Of a stretch of 64,000 nt of DNA, positions 35,926 to 44,739 are shown one piece after another. The notes under the pieces are model-generated. The model saw only the letters and a program-made list of their open reading frames with translations. It was not told the origin of the DNA and searched no databases. The stretch comes from Pseudomonas citronellolis (GTDB lineage Bacteria > Pseudomonadota > Gammaproteobacteria > Pseudomonadales > Pseudomonadaceae): contig NZ_FOLS01000020.1 of assembly GCF_900112375.1 (NCBI RefSeq), positions 62,001 through 126,000 on the forward strand, written 5' to 3'. A program made the position numbers and the translations under genes. The first letter of the stretch is position 1; each line of letters begins with the position of its first letter.

Positions 35926-37026
35926 TCAGACCGGCCGCGCCGTGACCAGCCAGTCGTCGCCCACGGCGCGGATGTCGGCGATCTTCAGCTCGCGCGCCTC
36001 GGCCATCTTCTCCAGCGGCAGCTCCAAGAGCGGACGGGCGCTGGAACCCAGCAGCTTGGGCGCAACGAAAATCCGGTACTCGTCCACCAGCCCCAGGCGG
36101 GCGAAGGCCCCGGCCAGGCGCGGGCCGGCTTCCACCAGCACTTCGTTGGCGCCGCGCGCGCCCAGTTCGGCGAGCAGCTTCGCCAGGTCGACGTGGCCAT
36201 CGGCGCCGGGCAGCACCAGCAGCTCGCGGCCCTCGGCGGCGAAACCGTCGCGTTCGGCGCAGCTGGCCACCAGCGCCGGGCCGGCCTGGTAGAAGGCGGC
36301 GTCGGTCGGCACCCGCAGGCGACCGTCCACCAGCACGCGCAGCGGCTGGCGCGCGGCGGCCAGGGCGGTCTGTTCGGCGTCCAGGCCCAGTTCGTCGGGG
36401 CGCACGGTGAGGCGGGCAGAGTCCAGCAGCACGGTGTCGGCGCCGGAGAGCACCACGCTGGAGCGCGCACGCAGGCGCTGCACGGCGCGGCGCGCGGCGG
36501 CGCCGGTGATCCACTGGCTCTCGCCGCTGGCCATGGCGGTGCGCCCGTCCAGGCTCATCGCCAGCTTGACGCGAACGAACGGCAGGCCGGTCTCCATGCG
36601 CTTGATGAAGCCGGCGTTGATTTCCCGGGCCTCGGCCTCCAGCACGCCGCAGGCCACCTCGATGCCGGCCTCGGCCAGGCGCCGCAGCCCCTGCCCGGCG
36701 ACCTGCGGGTTGGGGTCCTGCATGGCCGCCACCACGCGGGCGACGCCGGCCTTCACCAGGGCATCGGCGCAGGGCGGGGTGCGGCCGAAGTGGCTGCAGG
36801 GCTCCAGGGTGACGTAGGCGGTGGCGCCGCGGGCGTTGTCGCCGGCCTGGCGCAGGGCGTGGACCTCGGCGTGGGGCTCGCCGGCGCGGACGTGCCAGCC
36901 TTCGCCGATCACCACGCCGTCCTTGACCACCACGCAGCCGACGCGGGGATTGGGGTGGGTGGAGTACAGCCCCTTGCGCGCCAGTTCCAGCGCGCGGGCC
37001 ATGTAGGCCAGGTCGACGGCGCTCAT
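35926..37026 (-). CDS. ribD: Bifunctional diaminohydroxyphosphoribosylaminopyrimidine deaminase / uracil reductase
   Basis: A 366-residue RibD. The deaminase half has the zinc motif [11 protein letters not shown] with [19 protein letters not shown]. The reductase half starts near [20 protein letters not shown] and includes [16 protein letters not shown] and [17 protein letters not shown]. The start overlaps the nrdR stop (ATGA). It lies upstream of the riboswitch, so it is probably read from the nrdR promoter. Confidence 0.97.
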   Translation of the reverse strand: MSAVDLAYMARALELARKGLYSTHPNPRVGCVVVKDGVVIGEGWHVRAGEPHAEVHALRQAGDNARGATAYVTLEPCSHFGRTPPCADALVKAGVARVVAAMQDPNPQVAGQGLRRLAEAGIEVACGVLEAEAREINAGFIKRMETGLPFVRVKLAMSLDGRTAMASGESQWITGAAARRAVQRLRARSSVVLSGADTVLLDSARLTVRPDELGLDAEQTALAAARQPLRVLVDGRLRVPTDAAFYQAGPALVASCAERDGFAAEGRELLVLPGADGHVDLAKLLAELGARGANEVLVEAGPRLAGAFARLGLVDEYRIFVAPKLLGSSARPLLELPLEKMAEARELKIADIRAVGDDWLVTARPV

Positions 37027-37487
37027 TCCTTGGACGGCTCCCGGGCCAGGCGCTCGATCTCCTCGCGGAACTCGTTGAGGTCCTGGAAGCGCCGGTACAC
37101 CGAGGCGAAGCGGATGTAGGCCACCTCGTCGAGCTTCTGCAGCTCGGCCATCACCAGCTCGCCGAGCACCCGCGACTTCACCTCGCGCTCGCCGGTGGCG
37201 CGCAGCTTGTGCTTGATGTGGGCGATGGCCTCTTCCAGGCGCTCGACGCTGACCGGGCGCTTCTCCAGCGCGCGCTGCATGCCGGCGCGCAGCTTGTCCT
37301 CGTCGAACGGCTGGCGGCTGCCGTCCTGCTTGATCAGCCGCGGCATGACCAGCTCGGCGGTCTCGAAGGTGGTGAAGCGCTCGCCGCAGGCCAGGCACTC
37401 GCGGCGGCGGCGGACCTGGTCGCCCTCGGCGACCAGGCGGGAATCGATGACTTTGGTGTCGTGGGCACCGCAGAAGGGACAATGCAT
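37023..37487 (-). CDS. nrdR: Transcriptional repressor NrdR
   Basis: A 154-residue NrdR that senses ATP/dATP and represses ribonucleotide reductase genes. The zinc ribbon is [18 protein letters not shown] with [15 protein letters not shown]. The ATP-cone follows ([20 protein letters not shown]). It heads the nrdR-ribD transcript. Confidence 0.97.
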   Translation of the reverse strand: MHCPFCGAHDTKVIDSRLVAEGDQVRRRRECLACGERFTTFETAELVMPRLIKQDGSRQPFDEDKLRAGMQRALEKRPVSVERLEEAIAHIKHKLRATGEREVKSRVLGELVMAELQKLDEVAYIRFASVYRRFQDLNEFREEIERLAREPSKE

Positions 37488-37650
37488 GGCAGAGAATGGC
37501 CCTACGAAATGGTGGCCCATGGTACCCCATCCGCCGGGGCCCTTCGACCGGCCGTTCGACGAAACATCCGGCGCCGCGCTCCCCGAGACAAGCCGCACGC
37601 TTTACGCTATACAGGCGCCGCCCTGGAAACCGCCGCGAGGGAAATCGCCC

Positions 37651-38097
37651 ATGCCACTCCGCCTTCTCTGCCTGCTCGCCCTGGCCCTGCTGGCCGCCTG
37701 TTCGAGCAAGCAACCCGCTCCGCAGCCTCCCGCCGCCAGTGCCCCGGCCAAGGCCGCCGCGACGCCCCTGCCGGCCAACCAGCGCGAATTGTCCGGGGTG
37801 CTCACCAGCAGCCGCGGCGCGTTGCCCGATGGCGCCGAGGTGGAACTGGCCCTGCTGCTGATGGATGAACGCGACCGGCCGCAGCGCGCCCTGGCCAGCC
37901 TGGTCCTGGTGGGCAACGGCGGCGCCCTGCCCTTCAGCCTGCGCTACGACCCCAGCGACTTCCCCAGCGGCGGCCGCATCGAACTGCATGCGCGGGTGGC
38001 GCAGAACGGCCAGTTGGCCTGGCGCCTGCGCCCGCTGACCATCGCTCCCGGGCAGTCCCAGGTCCTCGGCGAGCTGCGCCTGGAGCCGGCGCCGTGA
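37651..38097 (+). CDS. YbaY-family lipoprotein
   Basis: A 148-residue lipoprotein with lipobox LLAAC at about residues 13-17. After a Pro/Ala linker comes a type-III secretion pilotin/YbaY-like beta sandwich ([49 protein letters not shown]). The function is not established. It is divergent from nrdR (163 bases) and overlaps the next gene as GTGA. Confidence 0.8.
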   Translation: MPLRLLCLLALALLAACSSKQPAPQPPAASAPAKAAATPLPANQRELSGVLTSSRGALPDGAEVELALLLMDERDRPQRALASLVLVGNGGALPFSLRYDPSDFPSGGRIELHARVAQNGQLAWRLRPLTIAPGQSQVLGELRLEPAP

Positions 38098-38753
38098 AGG
38101 CCCCGCAGGACCTGCAGCAGGCCCTGGGCGAGCTGCTCGGCGACGCCCGCCTGGGCGCCGAGCGCCTGCCCGGCACCGACATAGCGCTGTGGCTGATCGA
38201 TGCGCAGAACATGGACCGCCAGTTCAGCCCCGACGAGACCCGCCGCATCCTCGAAGAACCGCCCTACTGGTGCTTCTGCTGGGCCAGCGGTCTGGCCCTG
38301 GCGCGCTGGCTGGCCGAGCGCCCGCAGTGGGTGGCCGGCAAGCGCGTGCTGGACTTCGGCGCCGGCTCCGGCATCGCCGCCATCGCCGCGGCCAAGGCCG
38401 GCGCCGCCGAAGTGGTGGCCTGCGACCTCGACCCGCTGGCCCTGGCCGCCAGCCGCGCCAATGCCGAGCTGAACGGCGTGCAGCTGAGCTATTCAGAAGA
38501 TTTCTTCGGCGAAGAGGACCGCTACGACCTGATCCTGGTCGCCGACGTGCTCTACGACCGCGCCAACCTGCCGCTGCTCGACGCCTTCCTCGGCAAGGGC
38601 CGCGAGGCCCTGGTGGCCGACTCGCGGGTGCGCGACTTCCAGCACCCGCTGTACCGGCGCCTGGACATCCTCGACGCCTGCACCTGGCCGGACCTGGCCG
38701 AGCCCCACGAATTCCGCAAGGTCAGCCTGTATCACGCGCAACGCGGCGCCTGA
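38094..38753 (+). CDS. Class I methyltransferase (ETFB/L11 lysine methyltransferase-like)
   Basis: A 219-residue protein beginning at a GTG that overlaps the previous stop. The SAM motif is [20 protein letters not shown], with [20 protein letters not shown] and [20 protein letters not shown], typical of protein-lysine methyltransferases of the METTL20/PrmA kind and of nicotinamide N-methylase-like proteins. An upstream Trp-rich stretch ([18 protein letters not shown]) is characteristic. The substrate is not known. Confidence 0.85.
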   Translation: MKAPQDLQQALGELLGDARLGAERLPGTDIALWLIDAQNMDRQFSPDETRRILEEPPYWCFCWASGLALARWLAERPQWVAGKRVLDFGAGSGIAAIAAAKAGAAEVVACDLDPLALAASRANAELNGVQLSYSEDFFGEEDRYDLILVADVLYDRANLPLLDAFLGKGREALVADSRVRDFQHPLYRRLDILDACTWPDLAEPHEFRKVSLYHAQRGA

Positions 38754-38787
38754 CCGCCGTCGTAAGGACCGCGCCGAGGCGCTCTTC

Positions 38788-38854
38788 GTAGGAGCGAGCT
38801 TGCTCGCGAATGAGCCCCGCAGCGGAGTCTGTTCGCGAGCAAGCTCGCTCCTAC
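38788..38854. repeat. REP doublet (REPIN), copy 3
   Basis: Inverted GTAGGAGCGAGCTTGCTCGCGAA arms around TGAGCCCCGCAGCGGAGTCTG, one base different from the spacer of copy 2. It lies in the gap between two plus-strand genes. Confidence 0.93.
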
Positions 38855-38973
38855 GAGAAGCCGTGCTCACCTGGGACGTAGGGCGCGGTGCGGCATTGCC
38901 TTGTTTCCGTCCGCCGCGCCCCCACTTATAGTGACCAGCACCCTTTCGCCCCTTTCGCCCGACGAGAGCCCCC

Positions 38974-39843
38974 ATGAGCGACACGCCCTACATCTTCGAC
39001 GTCACCAGCGCCGACTTCGACCAGTTGGTGATCCAGAACTCTTTCCACAAGCCGGTGCTCGTCGACTTCTGGGCCGACTGGTGCGCGCCCTGCAAGGCGC
39101 TGATGCCGATGCTGGCGCAGGTCACCGAGTCCTACCAGGGCGAACTGCTGCTGGCCAAGGTCAACTGCGACGTCGAGCAGGACATCGTCATGCGCTTCGG
39201 CATCCGCAGCCTGCCCACCGTGGTGCTGTTCAAGGACGGCCAGCCGGTCGACGGCTTCGCCGGCGCACAACCGGAATCGGCGGTGCGGCAGATGCTGGAG
39301 CAGCACGTACAGCCGCCGGCAGCCCCCGCCGGCAACCCGCTGGACGCTGCCGAAGCCGCCTTCGCCGAAGGCCGCTTCGCCGAGGCCGAGGCCCAGCTCA
39401 AGGCCCTGCTGGGCGAAGACAACACCAATGCCGCGGCGCTGATCCTCTACGCCCGCTGCCTGGCCGAGCGCGGCGAGCTGGGCGAAGCCGAGACGGTGCT
39501 GGACGCGGTGAAGAGCGACGAGCACAAGTCCGCCCTGGCCGCCGCCCGCGCCCAGCTGACCTTCCTGCGCCAGGCCGCCGACCTGCCCGACGCCGCCACC
39601 CTGAAAACCCGCCTGGCGGCCGACGCCGGCGACGACGAGGCCGCCTACCAACTGGCCGTGCAGCAACTCGCGCGGCAGCAGTACGAAGCGGCGATGGACG
39701 GCCTGTTGCGCCTGTTCCAACGCAACCGCGGCTACGCCGAGGACCTGCCGCGCAAGACGCTGGTGCAGGTGTTCGACCTGCTGGGCAATGAGCATCCGCT
39801 GGTGATCGCCTATCGGCGGAAGTTGGCCAATCTGCTGTATTGA
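38974..39843 (+). CDS. Thioredoxin-TPR co-chaperone (CnoX/YbbN family)
   Basis: A 289-residue protein. The thioredoxin domain (residues about 10-110) carries VDFWADWCAPCKALMPML, with a CAPC active site that differs from the SxxC of E. coli CnoX. The C-terminal part is TPR-like: DAAEAAFAEGRFAEAEAQLK, YAEDLPRKTLVQVFDLLG. CnoX protects proteins under oxidative stress and hands them to GroEL. A redox-active CxxC form exists in alpha-proteobacteria and may reduce mixed disulfides. Confidence 0.92.
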   Translation: MSDTPYIFDVTSADFDQLVIQNSFHKPVLVDFWADWCAPCKALMPMLAQVTESYQGELLLAKVNCDVEQDIVMRFGIRSLPTVVLFKDGQPVDGFAGAQPESAVRQMLEQHVQPPAAPAGNPLDAAEAAFAEGRFAEAEAQLKALLGEDNTNAAALILYARCLAERGELGEAETVLDAVKSDEHKSALAAARAQLTFLRQAADLPDAATLKTRLAADAGDDEAAYQLAVQQLARQQYEAAMDGLLRLFQRNRGYAEDLPRKTLVQVFDLLGNEHPLVIAYRRKLANLLY

Positions 39844-39862
39844 GCAGGGGGGTTCGTTTCGT

Positions 39863-40135
39863 GTAGGAGCGAGCTTGCTCGCGAACGGTGCCAACCGGCT
39901 GCTCTGGTGCTGGGTGTGGCGCCGTCCCCTCTCCCTGAAGGGAGAGGGGGCTTGTCCGTGCCGAGAGAGGTGATGGTTTCAGCTGGAAGCCAACGGACTA
40001 GCCGGCTAACTCAGGAATACCCAAGCGCTCCGAACGGTCCCCTCTCCCTTCAGGGAGAGGGTTAGGGAGAGGGCGCTCTCATGCCTGGCACCAGCATGGC
40101 CGGGAAACTCCGTTCGCGAGCAAGCTCGCTCCTAC
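39863..40135. repeat. Composite REP/CTCTCCC element, copy A
   Basis: A REP arm (39863-39885) starts the element and an inverted REP arm (40113-40135) ends it. Between them stand CCCCTCTCCCTGAAGGGAGAGGGG (39926-39949) and CCCTCTCCCTTCAGGGAGAGGG (40040-40061), palindromes of about 10-bp arms, and the sequence GTTTCAGCTGGAAGCCAACGG. The stretch 39863-40081 is clearly homologous to the reverse complement of 58627-58856. It fills almost the entire 317-base gap before the minus-strand gene at 40161. Confidence 0.88.
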
Positions 40136-40160
40136 GAAAAGCAAAAAGCCCAAAAGCCCC

Positions 40161-40523
40161 TTACTCCCCAACCCAGGTAAACACCTGAGTCCCCTCCCGC
40201 ACTTCGATCCTCACATCCGGACTATGCCGCAAACGCACCAGCAGCCCCTTGGCCGCGCCGGCGCTGCCAGCCAGGGCGGCCAGTTCGTCAAGCAGTTGCG
40301 GGCCTTCGCAACTGCCGGCCCGGCGCAACAGGTCGCGGGCCGCCTGCCACAGGCGGTCGGTACCGCTGGGCGCCACCAGCGGGTTATCCACAGGCGCCAC
40401 CGGAGCGGCGACAGGTGCGGCGGGCGCATGGCGCAGTGCCGCGCCCAGGCGCTGCCACTCTTCCTCGTCCAGTTCCAGGCTCAGGTCCACCGGCCAGTCG
40501 CCGATGCTTCCACGGATTCGCAT
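40161..40523 (-). CDS. Conserved hypothetical protein next to the zinc block
   Basis: A 120-residue protein beginning MRIRGSIGDWPVDLSLELDE, with AGGAGG seven bases upstream deciding the start over longer frames. It has an N-terminal beta segment, a Pro/Ala-rich linker (APAAPVAAPVAPVDNPLVAP) and a C-terminal helical/beta unit (DRLWQAARDLLRRAG, SPDVRIEVREGTQVFTWVGE). No Cys/His metal site is evident. Family unknown. It is divergent from the DUF2796 gene and shares the region with the Zur-like box. Confidence 0.65.
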   Translation of the reverse strand: MRIRGSIGDWPVDLSLELDEEEWQRLGAALRHAPAAPVAAPVAPVDNPLVAPSGTDRLWQAARDLLRRAGSCEGPQLLDELAALAGSAGAAKGLLVRLRHSPDVRIEVREGTQVFTWVGE

Positions 40524-40606
40524 GTCGGTTTCCTCCTGCATGTCGGCATGCTCCCACGCCAGCCCGGCCACGCCAATCTCCCGGGGCGCCTCTAGCCAGC
40601 CGCAAT

Positions 40607-40629
40607 ATTTCGTTATAACGTAACGCACT
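40607..40629. promoter_or_regulatory. Zur-box-like palindrome
   Basis: The core CGTTATAACGTAACG has arms CGTTA/TAACG and matches the GTTATAnnnTAAC pattern of gammaproteobacterial Zur sites. It lies 29 bases before the DUF2796 start and 84 bases before the divergent gene. The downstream block in P. aeruginosa is reported to be zinc-starvation induced, which fits. Confidence 0.65.
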
Positions 40630-40657
40630 CTCGATTTTTCCCTCCCGGAGACCGTCC

Positions 40658-41224
40658 ATGCGCCCCTTGCTGCTCGCCCTCGCCCTGATCCCCTTCGCCG
40701 CCGCCCAGGCCCATGACGAACACGAGCATGGCAGCCTCGGCAAGCACGAGCACGGCGTGGCCCAGCTCAACGTCGCGCTGGACGGCAACACCCTGGAGCT
40801 GGAAGTGGACAGCCCGGCGATGAACTTCGTCGGCTTCGAGCACCCGGCCAGCAGCGCCGCCGACCAGGCCACCGTGGCCGCCGCCCGCGCCCAGCTGGGC
40901 AAGCCCCTGGAGCTGGTACAGGCACCGGCCGCAGCCAAGTGCGGCGTCGCCGAGGTGGAGCTGGAAAGTCCGCTGTTCGGCAGTGCCAAGGCCCACGAAC
41001 ATGACCACGACGACGATGGCGACGAGCACGAAGGCCACCAGCACAGCGACATCAACGCCCACTACAAGCTGACCTGCGCCGCGCCCGAAGCCCTCACCAG
41101 CCTCGACTTCGCCCCGCTGTTCAAGCGCTTCCCCGGCACCCAGAAGCTGGTGGTGCAGCTGATCGGCCCGAACGGCCAGCAGGGCGCCGAGCTGACCCCG
41201 GCCAGCAGCCTGCTGAAGTTCTGA
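40658..41224 (+). CDS. Zinc-binding periplasmic protein, DUF2796
   Basis: A 188-residue exported protein, signal peptide MRPLLLALALIPFAAAQA. A His/Asp-rich N-terminus (HDEHEHGSLGKHEHGVAQLN) and a central loop (AHEHDHDDDGDEHEGHQHSD) should bind zinc or similar metals. A Cys pair (AAKCGVAE, KLTCAAPE) may form a disulfide. It leads the DUF2796-ABC-FtsX-DUF3299 block and has a Zur-like box upstream. A role as zinc collector or chaperone in the periplasm is inferred. Confidence 0.88.
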   Translation: MRPLLLALALIPFAAAQAHDEHEHGSLGKHEHGVAQLNVALDGNTLELEVDSPAMNFVGFEHPASSAADQATVAAARAQLGKPLELVQAPAAAKCGVAEVELESPLFGSAKAHEHDHDDDGDEHEGHQHSDINAHYKLTCAAPEALTSLDFAPLFKRFPGTQKLVVQLIGPNGQQGAELTPASSLLKF

Positions 41225-41232
41225 CGCGCCCC

Positions 41233-41940
41233 ATGGACACCCTGCTCGAACTCCGCGACCTCGGCTTCGCCTGGCCCGGCCAGGCGGAGCTGCTGGACAT
41301 CCCGCAGTTTTCCCTCGGCCGTGGCGAGACGCTGTTCCTCAAGGGCCCCTCCGGCAGCGGCAAGACCACTCTGCTCGGCCTGCTGGGCGGCGTGCAGAAG
41401 CCCCGGCGCGGCAGCATCCGCCTGCTCGGCGAGGACCTGGCGCAGCTCTCCGCCGCGCGCCGCGACCACTTCCGCGTCGACCACACCGGCTACATCTTCC
41501 AGCAGTTCAACCTGCTGCCGTTCCTCTCGGTGCAGGAGAACGTCGAACTGCCCTGCCACTTCTCGCGCAGCCGCGCGGCCCGCGCTCGCGAGCGCCACGG
41601 CAGCGTCGGCGAAGCCGCCAGCGCCCTGCTCGCGCACCTGGGCCTGGGCGACGCGGCGCTGCTGCAGCGGCGCGCCGACAACCTCTCCATCGGCCAGCAG
41701 CAGCGCGTCGCCGCGGCGCGCGCGCTGATCGGCCAGCCGGAACTGGTGATCGCCGACGAGCCGACCTCGGCGCTGGACGCCGACGCCCGCGAAGCCTTTC
41801 TCCAACTGCTGTTCGCCGAATGCCGCGCGGCCGGCGCCAGCCTGCTGTTCGTCAGCCACGACCAGAGCCTGGCGCCGCTGTTCGACCGCAGTCTGTCGCT
41901 GGCCGACCTCAACCGCGCCGCCACCGCCCCCGGGATCTGA
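41233..41940 (+). CDS. ABC transporter ATP-binding protein, LolD/MacB-like
   Basis: A 235-residue ATPase. Walker A FLKGPSGSGKTTLLGLL, Q-loop YIFQQFNLLPFLSVQENV, signature LSIGQQQRVAAARAL, Walker B LVIADEPTSALD and H-loop FVSHDQSLAPLF are intact. It pairs with the FtsX-type permease 2 bases downstream, as in MacB/LolCDE systems, which work mechanically across the periplasm rather than transporting small solutes. The partner may be the DUF2796 or DUF3299 protein. Confidence 0.93.
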   Translation: MDTLLELRDLGFAWPGQAELLDIPQFSLGRGETLFLKGPSGSGKTTLLGLLGGVQKPRRGSIRLLGEDLAQLSAARRDHFRVDHTGYIFQQFNLLPFLSVQENVELPCHFSRSRAARARERHGSVGEAASALLAHLGLGDAALLQRRADNLSIGQQQRVAAARALIGQPELVIADEPTSALDADAREAFLQLLFAECRAAGASLLFVSHDQSLAPLFDRSLSLADLNRAATAPGI

Positions 41941-41942
41941 GC

Positions 41943-43208
41943 ATGTATCTGTTGCGCCTGGCCCTGGCCAGCCTTTCCAACCGCCGCTTCACCGCGTTGC
42001 TCACGGTCTTCGCCATCGCCCTCTCCGCCTGTCTGCTGCTGGCCGTGGAGCGGGTGCGCAGCGAGGCCCGCGCCAGCTTCGCCAGCACCATTTCCGGCAC
42101 TGACCTGATCGTCGGCGCGCGCTCCGGCTCGATCAACCTGCTGCTGTACTCGGTGTTCCGCATCGGCAACGCCACCAACAACATCCGCTGGGAGAGCTTC
42201 CAGACGGTCAAGGCCAGCCCGCTGGTGAAATGGGCCATCCCGATCTCCCTGGGCGACTCGCACCGCGGCTACCGGGTGATGGGCACCGACACCGGCTACT
42301 TCGAGCACTACCGCTACGCCCGCGACCAGCAGTTGCAACTGGCCGAGGGCCGGCCCTTCGGCCAGGACCTGTTCGACGTGGTGCTCGGCGCCGAGGTGGC
42401 CGAGGCGCTGCACTACAAGCTGGGCGATCACATCGTCCTCAGCCACGGGGTGAGCACCATCAGCCTGGTGCAGCACGACGACAAGCCGTTCACCGTGGTC
42501 GGCATCCTCAAGCGTACCGGCACCCCGGTGGACCGCACCCTGCACATTTCCCTGGCCGGCATGGAGGCGCTGCACGTCGACTGGAAGAACGGCGTGCCGG
42601 CCCGCGGCGCGGGGCGTATCAGCGCCGACCAGGCGCGCCACATGGACCTGCAGCCGACCGCCATCACCGCCTTCCTGCTCGGCCTGAAGAGCAAGGTGGC
42701 GACCTTCGCCCTGCAACGGCAGATCAACGAGTACGACGGCGAGCCGCTGCTGGCCATCCTCCCCGGCGTGGCCCTGCAGGAGCTGTGGGGGCTGATGGGC
42801 ACGGCGGAGAAGGCGCTGTTCGTGGTCTCGCTGTTCGTGGTGCTGACCGGCCTGATCGGCATGCTCACCGCCATCCTCACCAGCCTCAACGAACGCCGCC
42901 GCGAGATGGCCATCCTGCGCTCGGTGGGCGCGCGGCCCTGGCACGTGTTCAGCCTGCTGCTGGCCGAGGCCTTCGCCCTGGCCCTGGCCGGCGTCACCCT
43001 CGGCCTGGGCCTGCTGTACGCCGGCATCGCCGCCGCCCAGGGCTACGTGCAGGCCAACTACGGCATCTTCCTGCCGCTGGCGGCGCCGAGCGCCTATGAG
43101 TGGTCGCTGCTCGGCGGCATACTGCTGGCCGCCATACTGATCGGCTGCGTGCCGGCCTGGCGCGCCTATCGCCAGTCGCTGGCCGACGGCCTGTCGATCC
43201 GCATCTGA
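41943..43208 (+). CDS. FtsX/MacB-family ABC permease
   Basis: A 421-residue permease. One N-terminal helix (about residues 15-35), a periplasmic MacB-like core of some 220 residues (ARASFASTISGTDLIVGARS, HYKLGDHIVLSHGVSTISLV), and three C-terminal helices with the NERRREMAILRSVGARPWHV coupling motif. It is the membrane partner of the preceding ATPase. Confidence 0.92.
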   Translation: MYLLRLALASLSNRRFTALLTVFAIALSACLLLAVERVRSEARASFASTISGTDLIVGARSGSINLLLYSVFRIGNATNNIRWESFQTVKASPLVKWAIPISLGDSHRGYRVMGTDTGYFEHYRYARDQQLQLAEGRPFGQDLFDVVLGAEVAEALHYKLGDHIVLSHGVSTISLVQHDDKPFTVVGILKRTGTPVDRTLHISLAGMEALHVDWKNGVPARGAGRISADQARHMDLQPTAITAFLLGLKSKVATFALQRQINEYDGEPLLAILPGVALQELWGLMGTAEKALFVVSLFVVLTGLIGMLTAILTSLNERRREMAILRSVGARPWHVFSLLLAEAFALALAGVTLGLGLLYAGIAAAQGYVQANYGIFLPLAAPSAYEWSLLGGILLAAILIGCVPAWRAYRQSLADGLSIRI

Positions 43209-43217
43209 GTAGCCCCC

Positions 43218-43745
43218 ATGAAAAGAACCGCCTCCACCTTCCTCGCCCTGCTCCTGCTCGCCGCCGGCGCGGCCTGGGCCGGCACGCCGCAGACGCTGAC
43301 CTGGCCGCAGCTGATCCCCGAGGGCGCGCCGCCGCCCCCGCCGCCGGTGCCGCTGCACGACATTTCCCAGCTTAGCGACGCGCTCAACGCCGAGAGCGGC
43401 CCGGCGGCCAAGCAGCAGTCGCCGGCCGCCCCGGTGGTGCAGGCGCTGGACGGCCAGCAGGTGAAGCTGCCCGGCTACATAGTGCCGCTGGACGTCGGCC
43501 AGGACGGCGAGGTCAACGAGTTCCTCCTGGTGCCCTACTACGGCGCCTGCATCCACGTGCCACCGCCGCCGTCCAACCAGATCGTCTACGTGCACCAGGC
43601 CCACGGCGTGAAGATGGACGAGCTGTACCAGCCCTACTGGGTGGTCGGGCGCATGCAGGTGAAGCACATCGACAGCGATCTGGCCCAGGCCGGCTACCAG
43701 CTCAAAGCCGACGAGGTCACGCCGTACGAATACGAGGGCGAATAG
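43218..43745 (+). CDS. DUF3299 exported protein
   Basis: A 175-residue protein with signal peptide MKRTASTFLALLLLAAGAAW. The DUF3299 region includes LDGQQVKLPGYIVPLDVGQD, FLLVPYYGACIHVPPPPSNQ (a single Cys with nearby His, a possible metal site) and WVVGRMQVKHIDSDLAQAGY. It closes the zinc block and is probably periplasmic. Function is not established. Confidence 0.9.
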   Translation: MKRTASTFLALLLLAAGAAWAGTPQTLTWPQLIPEGAPPPPPPVPLHDISQLSDALNAESGPAAKQQSPAAPVVQALDGQQVKLPGYIVPLDVGQDGEVNEFLLVPYYGACIHVPPPPSNQIVYVHQAHGVKMDELYQPYWVVGRMQVKHIDSDLAQAGYQLKADEVTPYEYEGE

Positions 43746-43795
43746 CCTGCGACCATCCGCCACAGGCATTACCCCTACGAGGCAGGGGGGCTTTA

Positions 43796-43809
43796 TTGAG
43801 CTGAATCAA
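43796..43809. promoter_or_regulatory. ANR/FNR-box-like site upstream of oprG
   Basis: TTGAGctgaATCAA matches the TTGAT-N4-ATCAA consensus with one change, 72 bases before the oprG start. oprG of P. aeruginosa is known to be induced in low oxygen through Anr, consistent with the site. Confidence 0.7.
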
Positions 43810-43880
43810 GAAGGATCGCTTAGCGCCGTCTACCATGATGTCCACCAACGCTTATTCCAAAATCATGGAGCATCACCATC

Positions 43881-44600
43881 ATGCGCAAGTCCTGGCTCAC
43901 CGCCTCCCTGCTCGCCGCCGCCGTATCCACGCCGTTCGCCGCCCAGGCTGCGGACATCCAGGGCCACAAGGCCGGTGACTTCATCGTCCGCGGCGGCTTC
44001 GCCACCGTAGCCCCCAACGACGACAGCAGCGACATCAAGCTGGACGGCGGCAAGGTCGGCGGCACCAAGGCCACCGTGGACAGCGACACCCAGCTGGGCC
44101 TGACCTTCAGCTACCTGATCACCGACAAGATCGGTGTCGAGCTGGTCGCCGCCACCCCGTTCAACCACCAGGTCGACGTCAAGGGCCTGAACCGCGCCAC
44201 CGGCCTGACCGGCCTGGACGGCAAGCTGGCCGACATCAAGCAGCTGCCGCCGACCGTGCTGCTGCAGTACTACCCCATGGGCGGCACCAACTCCGCCTTC
44301 CAGCCCTACGGCGGCCTGGGCGTGAACTACACCACCTTCTTCGACGAAGACCTGGCCAGCAACCGCAAGGACCAGGGCTTCAGCAACCTGAAGCTGCAGG
44401 ATTCCTGGGGCCTGGCCGGCGAACTGGGCTTCGACTACATGCTCAACGAGCACGCTCTGTTCAACGTTGCCGTGTGGTACATGGACATCGACACCAAGGC
44501 CAGCGTCAACGGCCCGGGCGCCCTGGGCATCCAGAAGACCAAGGTCGACGTAGACGTCGATCCGTGGGTGTACATGATTGGCTTCGGCTACAAGTTCTAA
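43881..44600 (+). CDS. oprG: Outer-membrane protein OprG (OmpW family)
   Basis: A 239-residue eight-stranded barrel. The signal peptide ends near PFAAQAAD, the mature chain begins IQGHKAGDFIVRGGFATVAP, and the last residue is Phe (YMIGFGYKF). LQYYPMGGTNSAFQPYGGLG is the OmpW signature. OmpW/OprG proteins pass small hydrophobic molecules or amino acids laterally through the outer membrane. Confidence 0.97.
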   Translation: MRKSWLTASLLAAAVSTPFAAQAADIQGHKAGDFIVRGGFATVAPNDDSSDIKLDGGKVGGTKATVDSDTQLGLTFSYLITDKIGVELVAATPFNHQVDVKGLNRATGLTGLDGKLADIKQLPPTVLLQYYPMGGTNSAFQPYGGLGVNYTTFFDEDLASNRKDQGFSNLKLQDSWGLAGELGFDYMLNEHALFNVAVWYMDIDTKASVNGPGALGIQKTKVDVDVDPWVYMIGFGYKF

Positions 44601-44683
44601 GAGCCTGACCACGATCTGTTGCGCGTCGGTATAACTGAGATAGCCTTCGGCAAATGCCGGTAGTGCTGTTCACTTAAGAAAGG

Positions 44684-44719
44684 ATGCCGTTTCTCTGTCT
44701 GGGGGAAACGGCATTTTTT
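44684..44719 (+). terminator. Rho-independent terminator of oprG
   Basis: ATGCCGTTT (44684-44692) pairs with AAACGGCAT (44706-44714) and is followed by TTTTT, 84 bases after the oprG stop. A textbook intrinsic terminator. Confidence 0.92.
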
Positions 44720-44739
44720 CATTTGGGGGGCTGTGGCTT

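Noticed and set aside
35490-35945. Plus-strand open frames across the region upstream of ribE
   Set aside because: They run antisense to the FMN riboswitch, whose conserved blocks explain the sequence.
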